A DNA stretch of 64,000 bases from Actinocrispum wychmicini. Lineage in GTDB: Bacteria > Actinomycetota > Actinomycetes > Mycobacteriales > Pseudonocardiaceae. The translations under genes were made by a program, and so were the position numbers. The notes under the pieces are model-generated. The model did not search any database, was not told the origin of the DNA, and worked only from the letters and a program-made list of their open reading frames with translations. Below are positions 32,957 through 41,731 of the stretch, in pieces. The stretch lies in assembly GCF_004345645.1 (NCBI RefSeq), contig NZ_SLWS01000007.1, forward strand, positions 372,001 to 436,000, in the 5' to 3' direction. Position 1 is the first letter of the stretch. Every line of letters begins with the position of its first letter.

Positions 32957-33763
32957 ATGAACGAGTTCGAGGGCAGATCGGCTGTGGTGACAGGGGGTTC
33001 GCTGGGGATAGGACTCGCTGTCGTACGGCGGCTGGCCGGTGCGGGCGCCCAGGTGGTGTTCGGCGGTCATGAGGAACTGGCAGTACGTCAGGCGGAGCAA
33101 GACCTGCGGCGGGACGGCCTGACGGTTCGGGGCATCACCGGGGACCTCTCGCACACCGCGACGGCCGAGGAACTGGTCAACGCCGCCGTCGAGGACCACG
33201 GCGGGCTCGACGTCGTCGTGAACAGCGCGGGGATCCAGGCCTACGGAACCGTCGAGCAGACCTCCGACGCCGAATGGGACCGGGTGCTCGCGGTCAACCT
33301 GCGGAGCGTGTTCACGGTGTGCCGGGCGGCCATCCCGAGACTCCGCGAGCGTGGCGGCGGCGCGATCGTCAACGTGTCCTCGGTGCAGGCGGTCCAGTCC
33401 CAGTCGCGGGTGGCGGTGTACGCGACCAGCAAGGCGGCGATCGCCGCGCTGACCCGGTCGATCGCGGTCGATCACGCGGTCGACGGGATCCGGGTGACCG
33501 CGGTGCTGCCGGGTTCCGTGGACACGCCGATGTTGCGCCACTCAGCGGAGTTGATGCGCGGCAACCGATCCGTGGACGACGTGCTGGACGACTGGGGGCA
33601 CATGCATCCGATGGGCCGGGTCGCCACGTCGGCGGAGGTGGCCGAACTGGTCGCGTTCCTGGCCGGGCCACGGGCGGGTTTCATCACCGGGTCTTGCCAC
33701 GTGGTCGACGGCGGGCTGTTGGCCCGGCTCGGGGTCGCGCTGCCTGCTCGGGAGGAACCGTGA
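32957..33763 (+). CDS. SDR family NAD(P)-dependent sugar dehydrogenase
   Basis: The 268-residue classical SDR has an intact cofactor motif ('TGGSLGIG', residues 13-20), 'NSAG', catalytic Ser in 'VNVSSVQA' and 'YATSK'. ATG 32957 is preceded by GAGGGG. It is the first gene of an operon with an SMP-30 lactonase (GTGA overlap) and a GH38-like glycosidase. Oxidation of a free sugar to its lactone, which the next gene would open, is the simplest reading (inference). Confidence 0.9.
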   Translation: MNEFEGRSAVVTGGSLGIGLAVVRRLAGAGAQVVFGGHEELAVRQAEQDLRRDGLTVRGITGDLSHTATAEELVNAAVEDHGGLDVVVNSAGIQAYGTVEQTSDAEWDRVLAVNLRSVFTVCRAAIPRLRERGGGAIVNVSSVQAVQSQSRVAVYATSKAAIAALTRSIAVDHAVDGIRVTAVLPGSVDTPMLRHSAELMRGNRSVDDVLDDWGHMHPMGRVATSAEVAELVAFLAGPRAGFITGSCHVVDGGLLARLGVALPAREEP

Positions 33764-34587
33764 CCACGGGGCGCATTTTCATCGACGGCACCCTGGGCGA
33801 ACCGCGGCTGGATCATCCGGAGGGGCTCGCGGTGCACCCGGACGGCAGCGTGTGGTGTGGCGGTGAGGCCGGGCAGATCTACCGGATCGACGCCGAAGGC
33901 ACCGCCATCGAGGTTGTGGCGAACACCAACGGGTTCATCCTCGGTGTGGCGTTCGGCCCGGACGGCGCTCTGTACGCGTGTGATATCGCGCATCGCGCTG
34001 TGTTCCGGGTCGCGACAGGGAAGGCGCCGGAGGTGGTGCTGGACGGTGCCGAGGGGCGGCGGTTCACCAACCCGAACTCCGTCGTGTTCGATCCGGCCGG
34101 CCGGATGTACGTTTCGGACAGTCGTCGGCTGAACGATCCCGGTCCGGCGATCTTCGTCCGCGAGCCGTCCGGTGCGGCCGCTGTCTGGTACGGCGACTCG
34201 CTGGCGTTCGCGAACGGGCTCGCCCTCGACCCGTCCGGCGCCTATCTGTATGTCGCGGAGTCGTTCCTGCCCGGTGTCAGCCGGATCCCGGTCGGCGCCG
34301 ACGGCGCGGCCGGACCGCGCGAGACAGTCGTGACCCTGCCGGGATGCGTACCGGACGGGCTCGCGTTCGGACCGGACGGACTGCTGTACATCGCCTGCTA
34401 CGAGCCCAGCCAGATCCTGCGGGTCCAGCCCGACGGGACCGTCGCCACCGTGCTCGCGGACCCGACCGCCCACCTGTTGTGTCACCCCACCAACATCGCC
34501 TTTCGGGGCACCACCCTGTTCGCCGCCAACCTGGGCCGTTGGCATCTGACCGCGATCGAGCACGCCGTAGTCGAGGAGAAGCGATGA
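33760..34587 (+). CDS. SMP-30/gluconolactonase-like lactonase
   Basis: The 275-residue six-bladed propeller protein has the family pattern 'DHPEGLAVHPDGSVWCGGE' and repeated 'GPDG.LY' blades. Metal/catalytic positions are suggested by 'TNPNSVVFDPAGRMYVSDS' and 'FANGLALDPSGAYLYVAES'. The start is GTG 33760, overlapping the SDR stop (GTGA), with GGAGG just upstream. It would hydrolyse the sugar lactone made by the SDR. It overlaps the GH38-like start by ATGA. Confidence 0.9.
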   Translation: MTTGRIFIDGTLGEPRLDHPEGLAVHPDGSVWCGGEAGQIYRIDAEGTAIEVVANTNGFILGVAFGPDGALYACDIAHRAVFRVATGKAPEVVLDGAEGRRFTNPNSVVFDPAGRMYVSDSRRLNDPGPAIFVREPSGAAAVWYGDSLAFANGLALDPSGAYLYVAESFLPGVSRIPVGADGAAGPRETVVTLPGCVPDGLAFGPDGLLYIACYEPSQILRVQPDGTVATVLADPTAHLLCHPTNIAFRGTTLFAANLGRWHLTAIEHAVVEEKR

Positions 34588-37500
34588 CCGACCCAGCGAA
34601 GCACACCTCGGCGGGCGGTCCGCCGGTGTGGCGGATCGGTGACCCCTTGCAGGGCCCGGACCAGTTCGCCGCGGAACTGGTCCGGGACGAGGACTGGGTC
34701 TTTGTCGTGGGTGAATCCGCGCCGGCGCGGGACTGGCCCGCGCGCCAGCCGGGGCCGCTGGACGCCCACGGGGGCTGGCGGGAGCACACCACGACGGTGC
34801 GGTTCACAGTGGACGAGCCGGATCCGGACGGCTATCTGCTCCGGCTGGGTGTGCAGTCCGAGCACGGGCCGTGTCCGCAACTGCGGGTGACTGTCAACGG
34901 CCGGACCGGACTGGTGTTCCCCGAACTGGTCGTCAACGACCGCAGCCGGGTGAACCCGATGTCGCTCAACGGCGGCGAAGGCGTGCTGGAGATCTCGCTG
35001 CCGCCGGGTTCGGTGGTGGCGGGCGGCAACGAGCTCACGTTCACGACCACGGCCGTGGCCGGTCCCGGTGACGAGGCGGGGCGGCATCGGGAGCAGTTCG
35101 AGCACCTGTTCGGCAGCCAGCTGTGCTGGGTCTTCGTCGAACTGGTCGCGGGCGTGGCCGAACCGGACTCCCCCGAGGTGCACGTGCGGCCGTTGCCGTT
35201 CTACCGCAGGGAACCGGGCGGACTGCACGAACTGGTGGACGTGTACGTGACCTTCCCGGCCGGGCAGCGGCCGTCGGCGGTGGTGGCCGACGGACGCCGG
35301 TACGCCGTCGAGTCGGACCGGACCTTCGGTCAACACCGGGTGCGGATCACGGTCGCCGAGTTCACCGGTCAGCGGTTGCTCCCGGTCGAGGTCGTCGGGC
35401 CGGCAGGCAGCACGCTCAGCGTGCACCAGCTGACACCGTGCCGGAAGTGGACCCTGCACCTGATCCCGCACGTGCACCTCGACCTCGGCTACACCGACTA
35501 CCAGGGCAAGGTCGTGGAGCTGCATTCGCGCAACCTGGACCGGGCGCTGGAGATCCTGCGCGGCACGCCGGACTACCGGTTCATGGTGGACGGCAGCATG
35601 ATCCTCGATCAGTACCTGCGCAGCCGTGGCCCCGCCGCGGCGAACCGTGTGCTGGACGCCGTGCGGAGTGGCACGCTAAGCCTGAACGCGTACTACGCGC
35701 TGTTCCTGACGGGGCTGGCCAGCCTGGAGGAATGTTGCCGGGCCACATACCTCTCGGCACGCCTGGCCGAGGAGTACGACCTGCCGGTCACGTACGCCAA
35801 CCTGACTGACGTCCCGTCGTACAGCCATGCGATGCCGAGCCTGTTGCGGGCCGCCGGCATCGAAGCCTTCATGGGCGTGCAGAACCACACCCGCGGCGGC
35901 AACGCCGACAGCGACCTGGCGCACCGGCAGTCGCCGTGCGTGTGGGAAGGGCCGGATGGCGCCGAGTTGCTGACCTACTTCGCCGACAGCTACAACCAGC
36001 TGCGGTTCCTCGCCACCGACCCGCCGACGACCGTGTCACTGGCCTCTACGTTGCCGCACTACCTGTCGTTCTACGACCGGCCCGACTACCTGCCGACCGA
36101 TCTCCCGATCGTGGGCATGCATTCGGACAACGAGGACCTGGACGACGGCGAGGCGACGTTCGTCAGGCGGTGGAACGAGCTGTACGAGTGGCCACGGCTG
36201 CGCTGGAGCACGCCCGCCGACTACTTCGAGACCGTGGCGCCGCTGGCCCACCGGCTGCCGCGCTGGAAAGGGGACGGCGGCAGCTACTGGGAGGACGGCG
36301 CCGGCACCGCGGCCGTCATCGTCGCGACCTACCGCGCGGCCCAATCGCTCCTGCCCGCGGTGGAGTCGCTGCACGCGCTCGTCGCCACCGACGCGACACC
36401 GTCGGCTCGCGACGCGCTCGACGACGCGTGGGCGCACCTGCTGATCGGGTGTGAACACACCTGGACCTCCACGCACGCCTCAAAGCATCCGCATTCCCAG
36501 CAGGCGATCGACCAACTGGCCTGGAAGCGGCACCACGTGGAGTCCGCCGCCCGGCTCGCGACCGACGAGGCCCGCCGGGGGGTGAGCCGGCTCGCCGAGC
36601 GGATCAGCATGCCCGGTCCGGGCCTGGTGGTCTACAACTCCGCCAGCTGGGCCCGGCCCGGCGTGGTGACCGCCGAGATTCCGCCCGACCGGATGGTGAC
36701 CGACGAGGACGGCCACGAGTTGCCCGCCGAGCGCGAGCCGGTCGACGGCCTCGACCGGCTCCGCGTCACCGTCCCCGAGGTGCCCGCCTTCGGCTACCGG
36801 GTGCTGCCGATCCGGCCCCGGACGCACCGCACGGCCCCGTCGGTGACACCCGCGCCGTCGACGCTGACGGCAGCGCGGTGGGAGCTGGAACTCGACCCGG
36901 CGACCAGCCGCGTGACACGGCTGACGCATCGGTCGAGCGGGGTCCGCCTGGTTGACGCGGAGCGCGACGCGCGCGGGTGGGCGCTCGGTGAGCTGTTGTA
37001 CGTCACCGGCGGCGGTGGCGAGGACGATCGTGGCCTCGACCCGCACAACCGGACCAGCCTGTTCGACGCCAAAGTGCCGCTGCCGCCCCCACAGCTGTCC
37101 ATTGTGCCCGCGTCGCTCGGGCCCGCCGAACTGGCCCGTACGCCCGGCGGATGGGTGATCCGGTCGAGCGGGCACGCGCCGAGCATCCCGCTCGTGCGTT
37201 GGGAACTGCGGCTGTACGACGACTCGGACCGGGTCGATGTCGAGATCTTCCTGAGCAAACAGCGCGTGCTGGCCAAGGAGTCGGTGTACGTCGCGTTCCT
37301 GTTCGCCCTCACCGATCCGGTGGTGCGGTTCGACCGGCATCTCGGGTGGGTCGACCCGGCCGTCGACCACACGCCGGGCGCCTGTAACGAGTGGTTCACC
37401 GCGTCGAACGTGGTCGCGGTGACGGGTACCGAGGGCACGGTGCTGTGGTCCACACCGGACACTCCCCTCTTCACGGTCGGCGAGGTGGTCTCCGGCCGAT

Positions 37501-38015
37501 GGCCGACGTCGTTCCAACCGGACAGCGCGCTGCTGTCGTGGGCGATGAACAACTACTGGTTCACCAACACCCCGGCCAGCCAGGACGGCGCGCTGACCCT
37601 GCACTACTCGTTCGAGTACCGGGCGGACTGGGATCCGGCCGCCGCCGCCCGGTTCGGGCGCGAGGTCCGTACCCCGCTCGTCGCGGCCGAGGTGATCCCG
37701 AACGACAAGTTCCGGACCGGCCGCGGCACCTTGACCGAACCCGCGGCGTCGCTCTTTCCGCTGCGACTGCCGGCCGGGGTCGCGGGTACTGTCCACCGCG
37801 CACGCACCGGGACCGCCCTGATCCTGCGGCTCCAGGACCTCTCGGGTCAGCACACCGACCTGCGCCTCGACCCACCACCCGGCGTGACGTCGATCGAGCG
37901 GTGCACGACCGACGAGCGGCGGCTGGCGCCGGTGCCGACCGGTCCGGACGGGCGGTTCGTCGTCGATCTGCCCGCCAACGGACTGGTCAACCTTCGCCTG
38001 GATCTTCGCGCCTGA
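34584..38015 (+). CDS. Large GH38-like glycosidase with N-terminal beta domains
   Basis: The 1143-residue protein has no signal peptide. Residues about 60-280 are beta-rich modules, including a part like the C-terminal domain of rhamnogalacturonan lyases ('VRFTVDEPDPDGYLLRLGV'). From about 288 the GH38 N-terminal domain begins with its zinc motif H296-x-H298-x-D300 ('HVHLDLGYTDYQGK'). A candidate nucleophile Asp is in 'FMVDGSMILDQY'. The C-terminal third resembles the GH38 beta domains. The absence of a signal suggests it acts on imported oligosaccharides. The exact linkage (alpha-mannosidic or other) cannot be told. Confidence 0.78.
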   Translation: MTDPAKHTSAGGPPVWRIGDPLQGPDQFAAELVRDEDWVFVVGESAPARDWPARQPGPLDAHGGWREHTTTVRFTVDEPDPDGYLLRLGVQSEHGPCPQLRVTVNGRTGLVFPELVVNDRSRVNPMSLNGGEGVLEISLPPGSVVAGGNELTFTTTAVAGPGDEAGRHREQFEHLFGSQLCWVFVELVAGVAEPDSPEVHVRPLPFYRREPGGLHELVDVYVTFPAGQRPSAVVADGRRYAVESDRTFGQHRVRITVAEFTGQRLLPVEVVGPAGSTLSVHQLTPCRKWTLHLIPHVHLDLGYTDYQGKVVELHSRNLDRALEILRGTPDYRFMVDGSMILDQYLRSRGPAAANRVLDAVRSGTLSLNAYYALFLTGLASLEECCRATYLSARLAEEYDLPVTYANLTDVPSYSHAMPSLLRAAGIEAFMGVQNHTRGGNADSDLAHRQSPCVWEGPDGAELLTYFADSYNQLRFLATDPPTTVSLASTLPHYLSFYDRPDYLPTDLPIVGMHSDNEDLDDGEATFVRRWNELYEWPRLRWSTPADYFETVAPLAHRLPRWKGDGGSYWEDGAGTAAVIVATYRAAQSLLPAVESLHALVATDATPSARDALDDAWAHLLIGCEHTWTSTHASKHPHSQQAIDQLAWKRHHVESAARLATDEARRGVSRLAERISMPGPGLVVYNSASWARPGVVTAEIPPDRMVTDEDGHELPAEREPVDGLDRLRVTVPEVPAFGYRVLPIRPRTHRTAPSVTPAPSTLTAARWELELDPATSRVTRLTHRSSGVRLVDAERDARGWALGELLYVTGGGGEDDRGLDPHNRTSLFDAKVPLPPPQLSIVPASLGPAELARTPGGWVIRSSGHAPSIPLVRWELRLYDDSDRVDVEIFLSKQRVLAKESVYVAFLFALTDPVVRFDRHLGWVDPAVDHTPGACNEWFTASNVVAVTGTEGTVLWSTPDTPLFTVGEVVSGRWPTSFQPDSALLSWAMNNYWFTNTPASQDGALTLHYSFEYRADWDPAAAARFGREVRTPLVAAEVIPNDKFRTGRGTLTEPAASLFPLRLPAGVAGTVHRARTGTALILRLQDLSGQHTDLRLDPPPGVTSIERCTTDERRLAPVPTGPDGRFVVDLPANGLVNLRLDLRA

Positions 38016-38760
38016 GCGGAGCAACGGGTGCGGAGTTCGGCCGGAGGCTGTGCAGCCCGCCGTCGACGGTCAACTCCGCACCCGTGGTGGAACCCGCGGC
38101 CGGTGACGCCAGATATCCCACCGCCGCAGCCACTTCATGCGGGGAGACCAGCCTGCCGTGCGGTTGACGGGCGACGAGCGCGGCCAGTCGCGCGGCCGGG
38201 TCGTCCGAGTCGAACAGGAGCCGTTGCACCCATGGAGTGTCGGTGGTTCCGGGATTGACGGCATTGACCCGGATACCGTCCGGCAGCAGGTCGACGGCCA
38301 TCGCCCGGGTCATCGCGAGCACCGCGCCCTTGCTGGCCGAGTAGAGAACCCGTTGCGGCAGGCCGACAGTCGCGGCGACCGAGCAGACGTTGACGATCGA
38401 GGCGCTCGGCGACAGGCGCAACGCGGGCAGGGCCGCCCTGATCACCCGAACCGCCCCGACGACGTTCACGTCGAGGACTTTGTGCCATTCGTCGTCGTCG
38501 TTGTCCGCCACGCCACCCACCGCGCCGATGCCGACGTTGTTCACCAGGACGTCGAGGCCGCCGAGCGCGTGGATGGCCTCGGCCACCGCGTGTTCGACGT
38601 TGTCACGATCACCCAGATCGGCGGTGAACGACCGCAGCCCTTCGATTTCGACGTCGAGCCGGTCCAGTACCGCCACGTCATCACCCTGGGATGCCAGGTG
38701 TTCCGCAATCGCCAGCCCGATTCCCTGGGCACCTCCCGTGACAAGAACCCTCAGCGCCAT
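37987..38760 (-). CDS. SDR family oxidoreductase
   Basis: The 257-residue classical SDR has 'TGGAQGIG', 'NNVG', the catalytic Ser in 'VNVCSVAA' and 'YSASK'. Its last 29 bp overlap the convergent GH38-like gene. It is divergent from the DUF4432-like gene with only 39 bp between starts, a gap that contains two palindromes. It is probably a dehydrogenase or epimerase-type step in uronate or rare-sugar metabolism. Confidence 0.88.
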   Translation of the reverse strand: MALRVLVTGGAQGIGLAIAEHLASQGDDVAVLDRLDVEIEGLRSFTADLGDRDNVEHAVAEAIHALGGLDVLVNNVGIGAVGGVADNDDDEWHKVLDVNVVGAVRVIRAALPALRLSPSASIVNVCSVAATVGLPQRVLYSASKGAVLAMTRAMAVDLLPDGIRVNAVNPGTTDTPWVQRLLFDSDDPAARLAALVARQPHGRLVSPHEVAAAVGYLASPAAGSTTGAELTVDGGLHSLRPNSAPVAPLRREDPGEG

Positions 38761-38772
38761 GGGTGATCACCC
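38761..38772. promoter_or_regulatory. Perfect 12-bp palindrome abutting the leftward SDR start
   Basis: GGGTGATCACCC immediately precedes the SDR ATG and overlaps the place where its ribosome-binding site should be (AGGTAGGG just upstream). It is a candidate operator. Confidence 0.5.
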
Positions 38773-38785
38773 TACCTGGATGTAC

Positions 38786-38799
38786 ACTAGGATACTAGT
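38786..38799 (+). promoter_or_regulatory. ACTAG-GATA-CTAGT operator over the -10 of a leaderless start
   Basis: The inverted repeat ends exactly one base before the ATG at 38800. TAGGAT (38788-38793) is a good -10, placing the transcript start at or next to the ATG, and there is no Shine-Dalgarno. The adjacent GntR-FCD regulator is the natural candidate to bind it. Confidence 0.55.
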
Positions 38800-39828
38800 A
38801 TGGAAGCTCAATCCAGGAACTGGGGAGCCCGGCTGCGGCCCAGCGGGTTCTTCGGCATCCCCGCACTGACCTTGGAGACTGAGACCCTCCGGGTCACCGT
38901 GCTCGACGGCAAGGGAGGTGACCTGGTCGAACTGCTGCACAAGCCGTCGGACACGGACTTCGCCTGGCTGACGGCCGACTGTGCGAACGCGGCGCGGCGC
39001 GTGTCCCGGCAGGGGGCGGGACTGTCCTTCATGGACGGTTACCTCGGCGGGTGGCAGGAGGTGCTGCCGAACGGCGGTGCGCCGGCAGTGTTCGCGGGCG
39101 CGGCGTTCGACCAGCACGGCGACGTGGCGACACAACCGTGGACCTACGACGTCCTGGCCGACACGCAGGACGAGGTCGCGGTACAGCTGTCCGTGCGCTC
39201 GACGCGAACACCGTTGCGGCTGGATCGGACGATGCGGCTTCGTCGTGGTGAGCCCGAACTTCGGGTCACGTCCACGCTGACGAACGAGTCGAAGGTCGCG
39301 GTGCCGGCCATGTGGGGCCAGCACATCACGTTCGGGCCGCCGTTCCTGCACCCCGGCTGCCGGATCCGGCTCCCCGAGGGCGTACGCGTCATCCCCCACC
39401 CGACCGCCCTGCACCCACCACGTCGGCGAGTGGCCCCCGACATCGGGACCTGGCCGGTACTCACCGGTCCGGACGGTCACCGGATCGACCTCTCCGTGCT
39501 GCCGGACCCGGGGACCGACAGCGATCTCGTCTACCTGACCGGGTTCACCGAAGGCTGGTACGAGGTCCTGCCGGCGGGCGACGGGCCGGGCATCCGGATC
39601 GAGTGGGACGCGGACACCATGCCGTATCTCTGGTTCTGGCAGGAGTTCGGCGCCACCACCGGGTATCCCTGGTACGGCAGGCACTACAACATCGGACTCG
39701 AACCCTTTTCGAGTTATCCGACCGACGGCCTGACCACGGCCGTCCACAACGGCACCGCGCTGACCGTCAATCCGGACGAGCGGCGCGGTTTCGCGCTGTC
39801 GGCCCGCGTTTTCGAGGCGACACGGTGA
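38800..39828 (+). CDS. DUF4432/aldose-1-epimerase-like protein
   Basis: The 342-residue beta-sandwich protein of the galactose-mutarotase-like fold shows 'LSFMDGYLGGWQEVLPNGGAP', 'WGQHITFGPPFL' (catalytic His region) and the late 'NIGLEPFSSYPTDGL' (catalytic Glu). It would interconvert anomers of an imported sugar. The transcript is probably leaderless because the -10 lies 7 bp from the ATG. It overlaps the GntR-FCD gene by GTGA. Confidence 0.8.
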   Translation: MEAQSRNWGARLRPSGFFGIPALTLETETLRVTVLDGKGGDLVELLHKPSDTDFAWLTADCANAARRVSRQGAGLSFMDGYLGGWQEVLPNGGAPAVFAGAAFDQHGDVATQPWTYDVLADTQDEVAVQLSVRSTRTPLRLDRTMRLRRGEPELRVTSTLTNESKVAVPAMWGQHITFGPPFLHPGCRIRLPEGVRVIPHPTALHPPRRRVAPDIGTWPVLTGPDGHRIDLSVLPDPGTDSDLVYLTGFTEGWYEVLPAGDGPGIRIEWDADTMPYLWFWQEFGATTGYPWYGRHYNIGLEPFSSYPTDGLTTAVHNGTALTVNPDERRGFALSARVFEATR

Positions 39829-40550
39829 GAACAGGTGGACGCGCTGGCACGGTCAGCAGCCAGGTGTTCGACATTCTCCGTGCGGCGATCATCTCGCTGG
39901 AGCTCGCCCCCGGCCGGGCACTGTCGGAGAACGAGCTGGCCACCCGTTACGGTGTCAGCAGAACCCCGATCCGGTCGGCACTCATCCGGCTCGCCGACGA
40001 GGGACTGGTGGAGATCGTGCCGCAGCTGGGCACATTCGTGGCACGGATCGACGTCCGGGAGGTCCGGGAAGCGCAGTTCGTCCGTGAGGCTCTCGAACGG
40101 GCGTCGCTGCGGCATGCGGTCCGCCGAGCCACCGAGGCGGACCACTTGGGACTGCAGCGGCTGTTGGCCGAACAACGAGAGGCCGCCGCAGTGGGCGACC
40201 TGCGCCGTTGGTTCCGCTTGGACGAGGATCTACACAGGACACTGCTGGAGGTCGCCGGGCATCCTCGCACCTGGGCTGTCGTGCAGTCGGTCAAGGTGCA
40301 CATGGACCGGGTCCGGATGCTGAGCCTGCCCGAACCCGCGGTGCTCGACGACCTGCTCAGCCAGCACGTGGCGATCGTTGACGCCGTCGTGCGGGGAAGA
40401 CCGGCCGAGGCGGACACGGTCATGGCCAAGCACCTGCGCCGGGTGCTGGACCATCTCGACGGATTCGCGGTGCGGTTTCCGGACTACTTCGCCGAGGAGG
40501 ACGACAGCCCGATCCGCCGGCACCGCGCCTCGCGCCGAGTCTCCGGCTGA
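39825..40550 (+). CDS. GntR-family (FCD subfamily) transcriptional regulator
   Basis: The 241-residue protein starts at GTG 39825. A GntR winged helix (about 8-75; 'PGRALSENELATRYGVSRTPIRSAL') precedes an FCD effector domain (about 85-225) whose metal-binding positions include 'DEDLHRTLLEVAGH', 'LSQHVAIVDAV' and 'MAKHLRRVL'. FCD regulators bind sugar acids or carboxylates, matching the uronate-like enzymes around it. Co-expressed with the DUF4432-like gene; it probably binds the ACTAG/CTAGT site at 38786. Confidence 0.9.
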   Translation: MRTGGRAGTVSSQVFDILRAAIISLELAPGRALSENELATRYGVSRTPIRSALIRLADEGLVEIVPQLGTFVARIDVREVREAQFVREALERASLRHAVRRATEADHLGLQRLLAEQREAAAVGDLRRWFRLDEDLHRTLLEVAGHPRTWAVVQSVKVHMDRVRMLSLPEPAVLDDLLSQHVAIVDAVVRGRPAEADTVMAKHLRRVLDHLDGFAVRFPDYFAEEDDSPIRRHRASRRVSG

Positions 40551-40561
40551 CAACGCGAGGA

Positions 40562-41593
40562 TTACCGGTCGGTGAGGTTCAACGCCTCGAAGAGGCCCTG
40601 GAGGTATCCGATGGCGTGCGCGCGGCCACGGCTGCAGTAGGTGTCCGGGTCCGTCCCGGTCCACGGCCCCGCGTCGCCGTCGAGCACCGGCACGTGGTCG
40701 TCGATGACGAACCCGTCGAAGCCGACGTCGGCCAGTCGGCGCAGCACTGCTGCGGGCCGGAAGTTTCCTTCGCCGAGAAACGCTTCCTGGAAGTTCGGCA
40801 CGGTGCCCCGCACGTCCCGGAAGTGCACGCTGGCGATCCGCGGGCCGAAATGGTCGATCACCTCCTCGACCGCCGCCTGGCCACCGGTCATCTCCGACAC
40901 GGTGCCCAGACACAGGTTGAGTCCCCAGGCGGGGCTGTCGCCGGCGAGCTCGGCGGCGCGGGCGAGCGCCGCCGGGCTGGTGAAGATCCGTGCCGCACCG
41001 CCGAGCGGGACGTCCACCGGCGGGTCGTCGGGATGCAGGACGAGCCGCACACCGGCCTGCTCGGCGACCGGCAGCACGGCCTCAAGGAAGGTGGCGTAGT
41101 TCGCCCACATCTGCTCGGCGGTGATCGGCTCGGCGAGGGGCCTGGGCGGGACCAGCTTGTAGGCCGCCAGCGCGTTGCCGCGTTCCGCGTCGGCCAGGTC
41201 GAACCGGGTGACCAGCGCGCCGCCACGACCGGGTGCGGTCAGTTCGGTGCGCCAGACGTAGGTGGCCATGAAGTGGTGGCCGAGAACGAAAATGCCGGCC
41301 TCGGCCATGCCACGGATCGTGCGGCAGTAGTTGTCCAGTTGCTCGTCGCGGCCTGGCTCGCCGCGCACCACGCTGTCCCAGTGGTGTGCCGGCACGTTCT
41401 CCAGGCCTTCCACCCGCAGCCCGTACTCGTCGCACTGGGTCCGCAGCGCCACCAACTCGTCGACGGTCCAGTAGCCGTCGGTGCCGGGCAGGTTGGCCGG
41501 CGCGTGGAACTGGACGCTGCGCAGTCCGAGCTGCTGGGCGAACCGCGCCACCCGCTCGTCGAACTCGTCGATGTGCCCCAGCGCTAGTCGCAT
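40562..41593 (-). CDS. Mannonate dehydratase-like (UxuA family) enzyme
   Basis: The 343-residue TIM barrel has the UxuA signature 'LVLHPDDPPVDVP', 'WGLNLCLGT', 'SVHFRDVRGTVPNFQEAFLGEG' and the C-terminal 'FDGFVIDDHVPVLDGD'. UxuA dehydrates D-mannonate to 2-keto-3-deoxygluconate. Sequence divergence around the metal site leaves a related aldonate possible. ATG 41593 has AGGGGAG upstream. Its promoter motif matches that of the GntR-LacI regulator gene. The KDG kinase and aldolase are not in the window. Confidence 0.85.
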   Translation of the reverse strand: MRLALGHIDEFDERVARFAQQLGLRSVQFHAPANLPGTDGYWTVDELVALRTQCDEYGLRVEGLENVPAHHWDSVVRGEPGRDEQLDNYCRTIRGMAEAGIFVLGHHFMATYVWRTELTAPGRGGALVTRFDLADAERGNALAAYKLVPPRPLAEPITAEQMWANYATFLEAVLPVAEQAGVRLVLHPDDPPVDVPLGGAARIFTSPAALARAAELAGDSPAWGLNLCLGTVSEMTGGQAAVEEVIDHFGPRIASVHFRDVRGTVPNFQEAFLGEGNFRPAAVLRRLADVGFDGFVIDDHVPVLDGDAGPWTGTDPDTYCSRGRAHAIGYLQGLFEALNLTDR

Positions 41594-41613
41594 GGCTACT
41601 CCCCTTGGTTTCT

Positions 41614-41633
41614 AGTGCGTCAACGTAGCAAGT
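41614..41633 (-). promoter_or_regulatory. Leftward promoter/operator motif, copy 2
   Basis: It is identical to 32836-32855 except for one A-to-G change. It lies 20-40 bp upstream of the mannonate-dehydratase-like start. Confidence 0.65.
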
Positions 41634-41668
41634 CGTTCCGCCGAAAGTAAACGAATCAGGCCTTCGAG

Positions 41669-41706
41669 TTGACATGTTAACGCGCTAAGCCTACGGTCCT
41701 GATCAC
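41669..41706 (+). promoter_or_regulatory. Rightward promoter/operator, copy 2
   Basis: TTGACATGTTAACGCGCTAA at 41669-41688 followed by CCTACGGTCCTGATCAC matches 32891-32929 with a few changes (spacer 17 rather than 18 bp). It drives the sugar ABC-transporter operon. Confidence 0.65.
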
Positions 41707-41731
41707 CCTCCATCCAGATCCGGGAGTCCCC

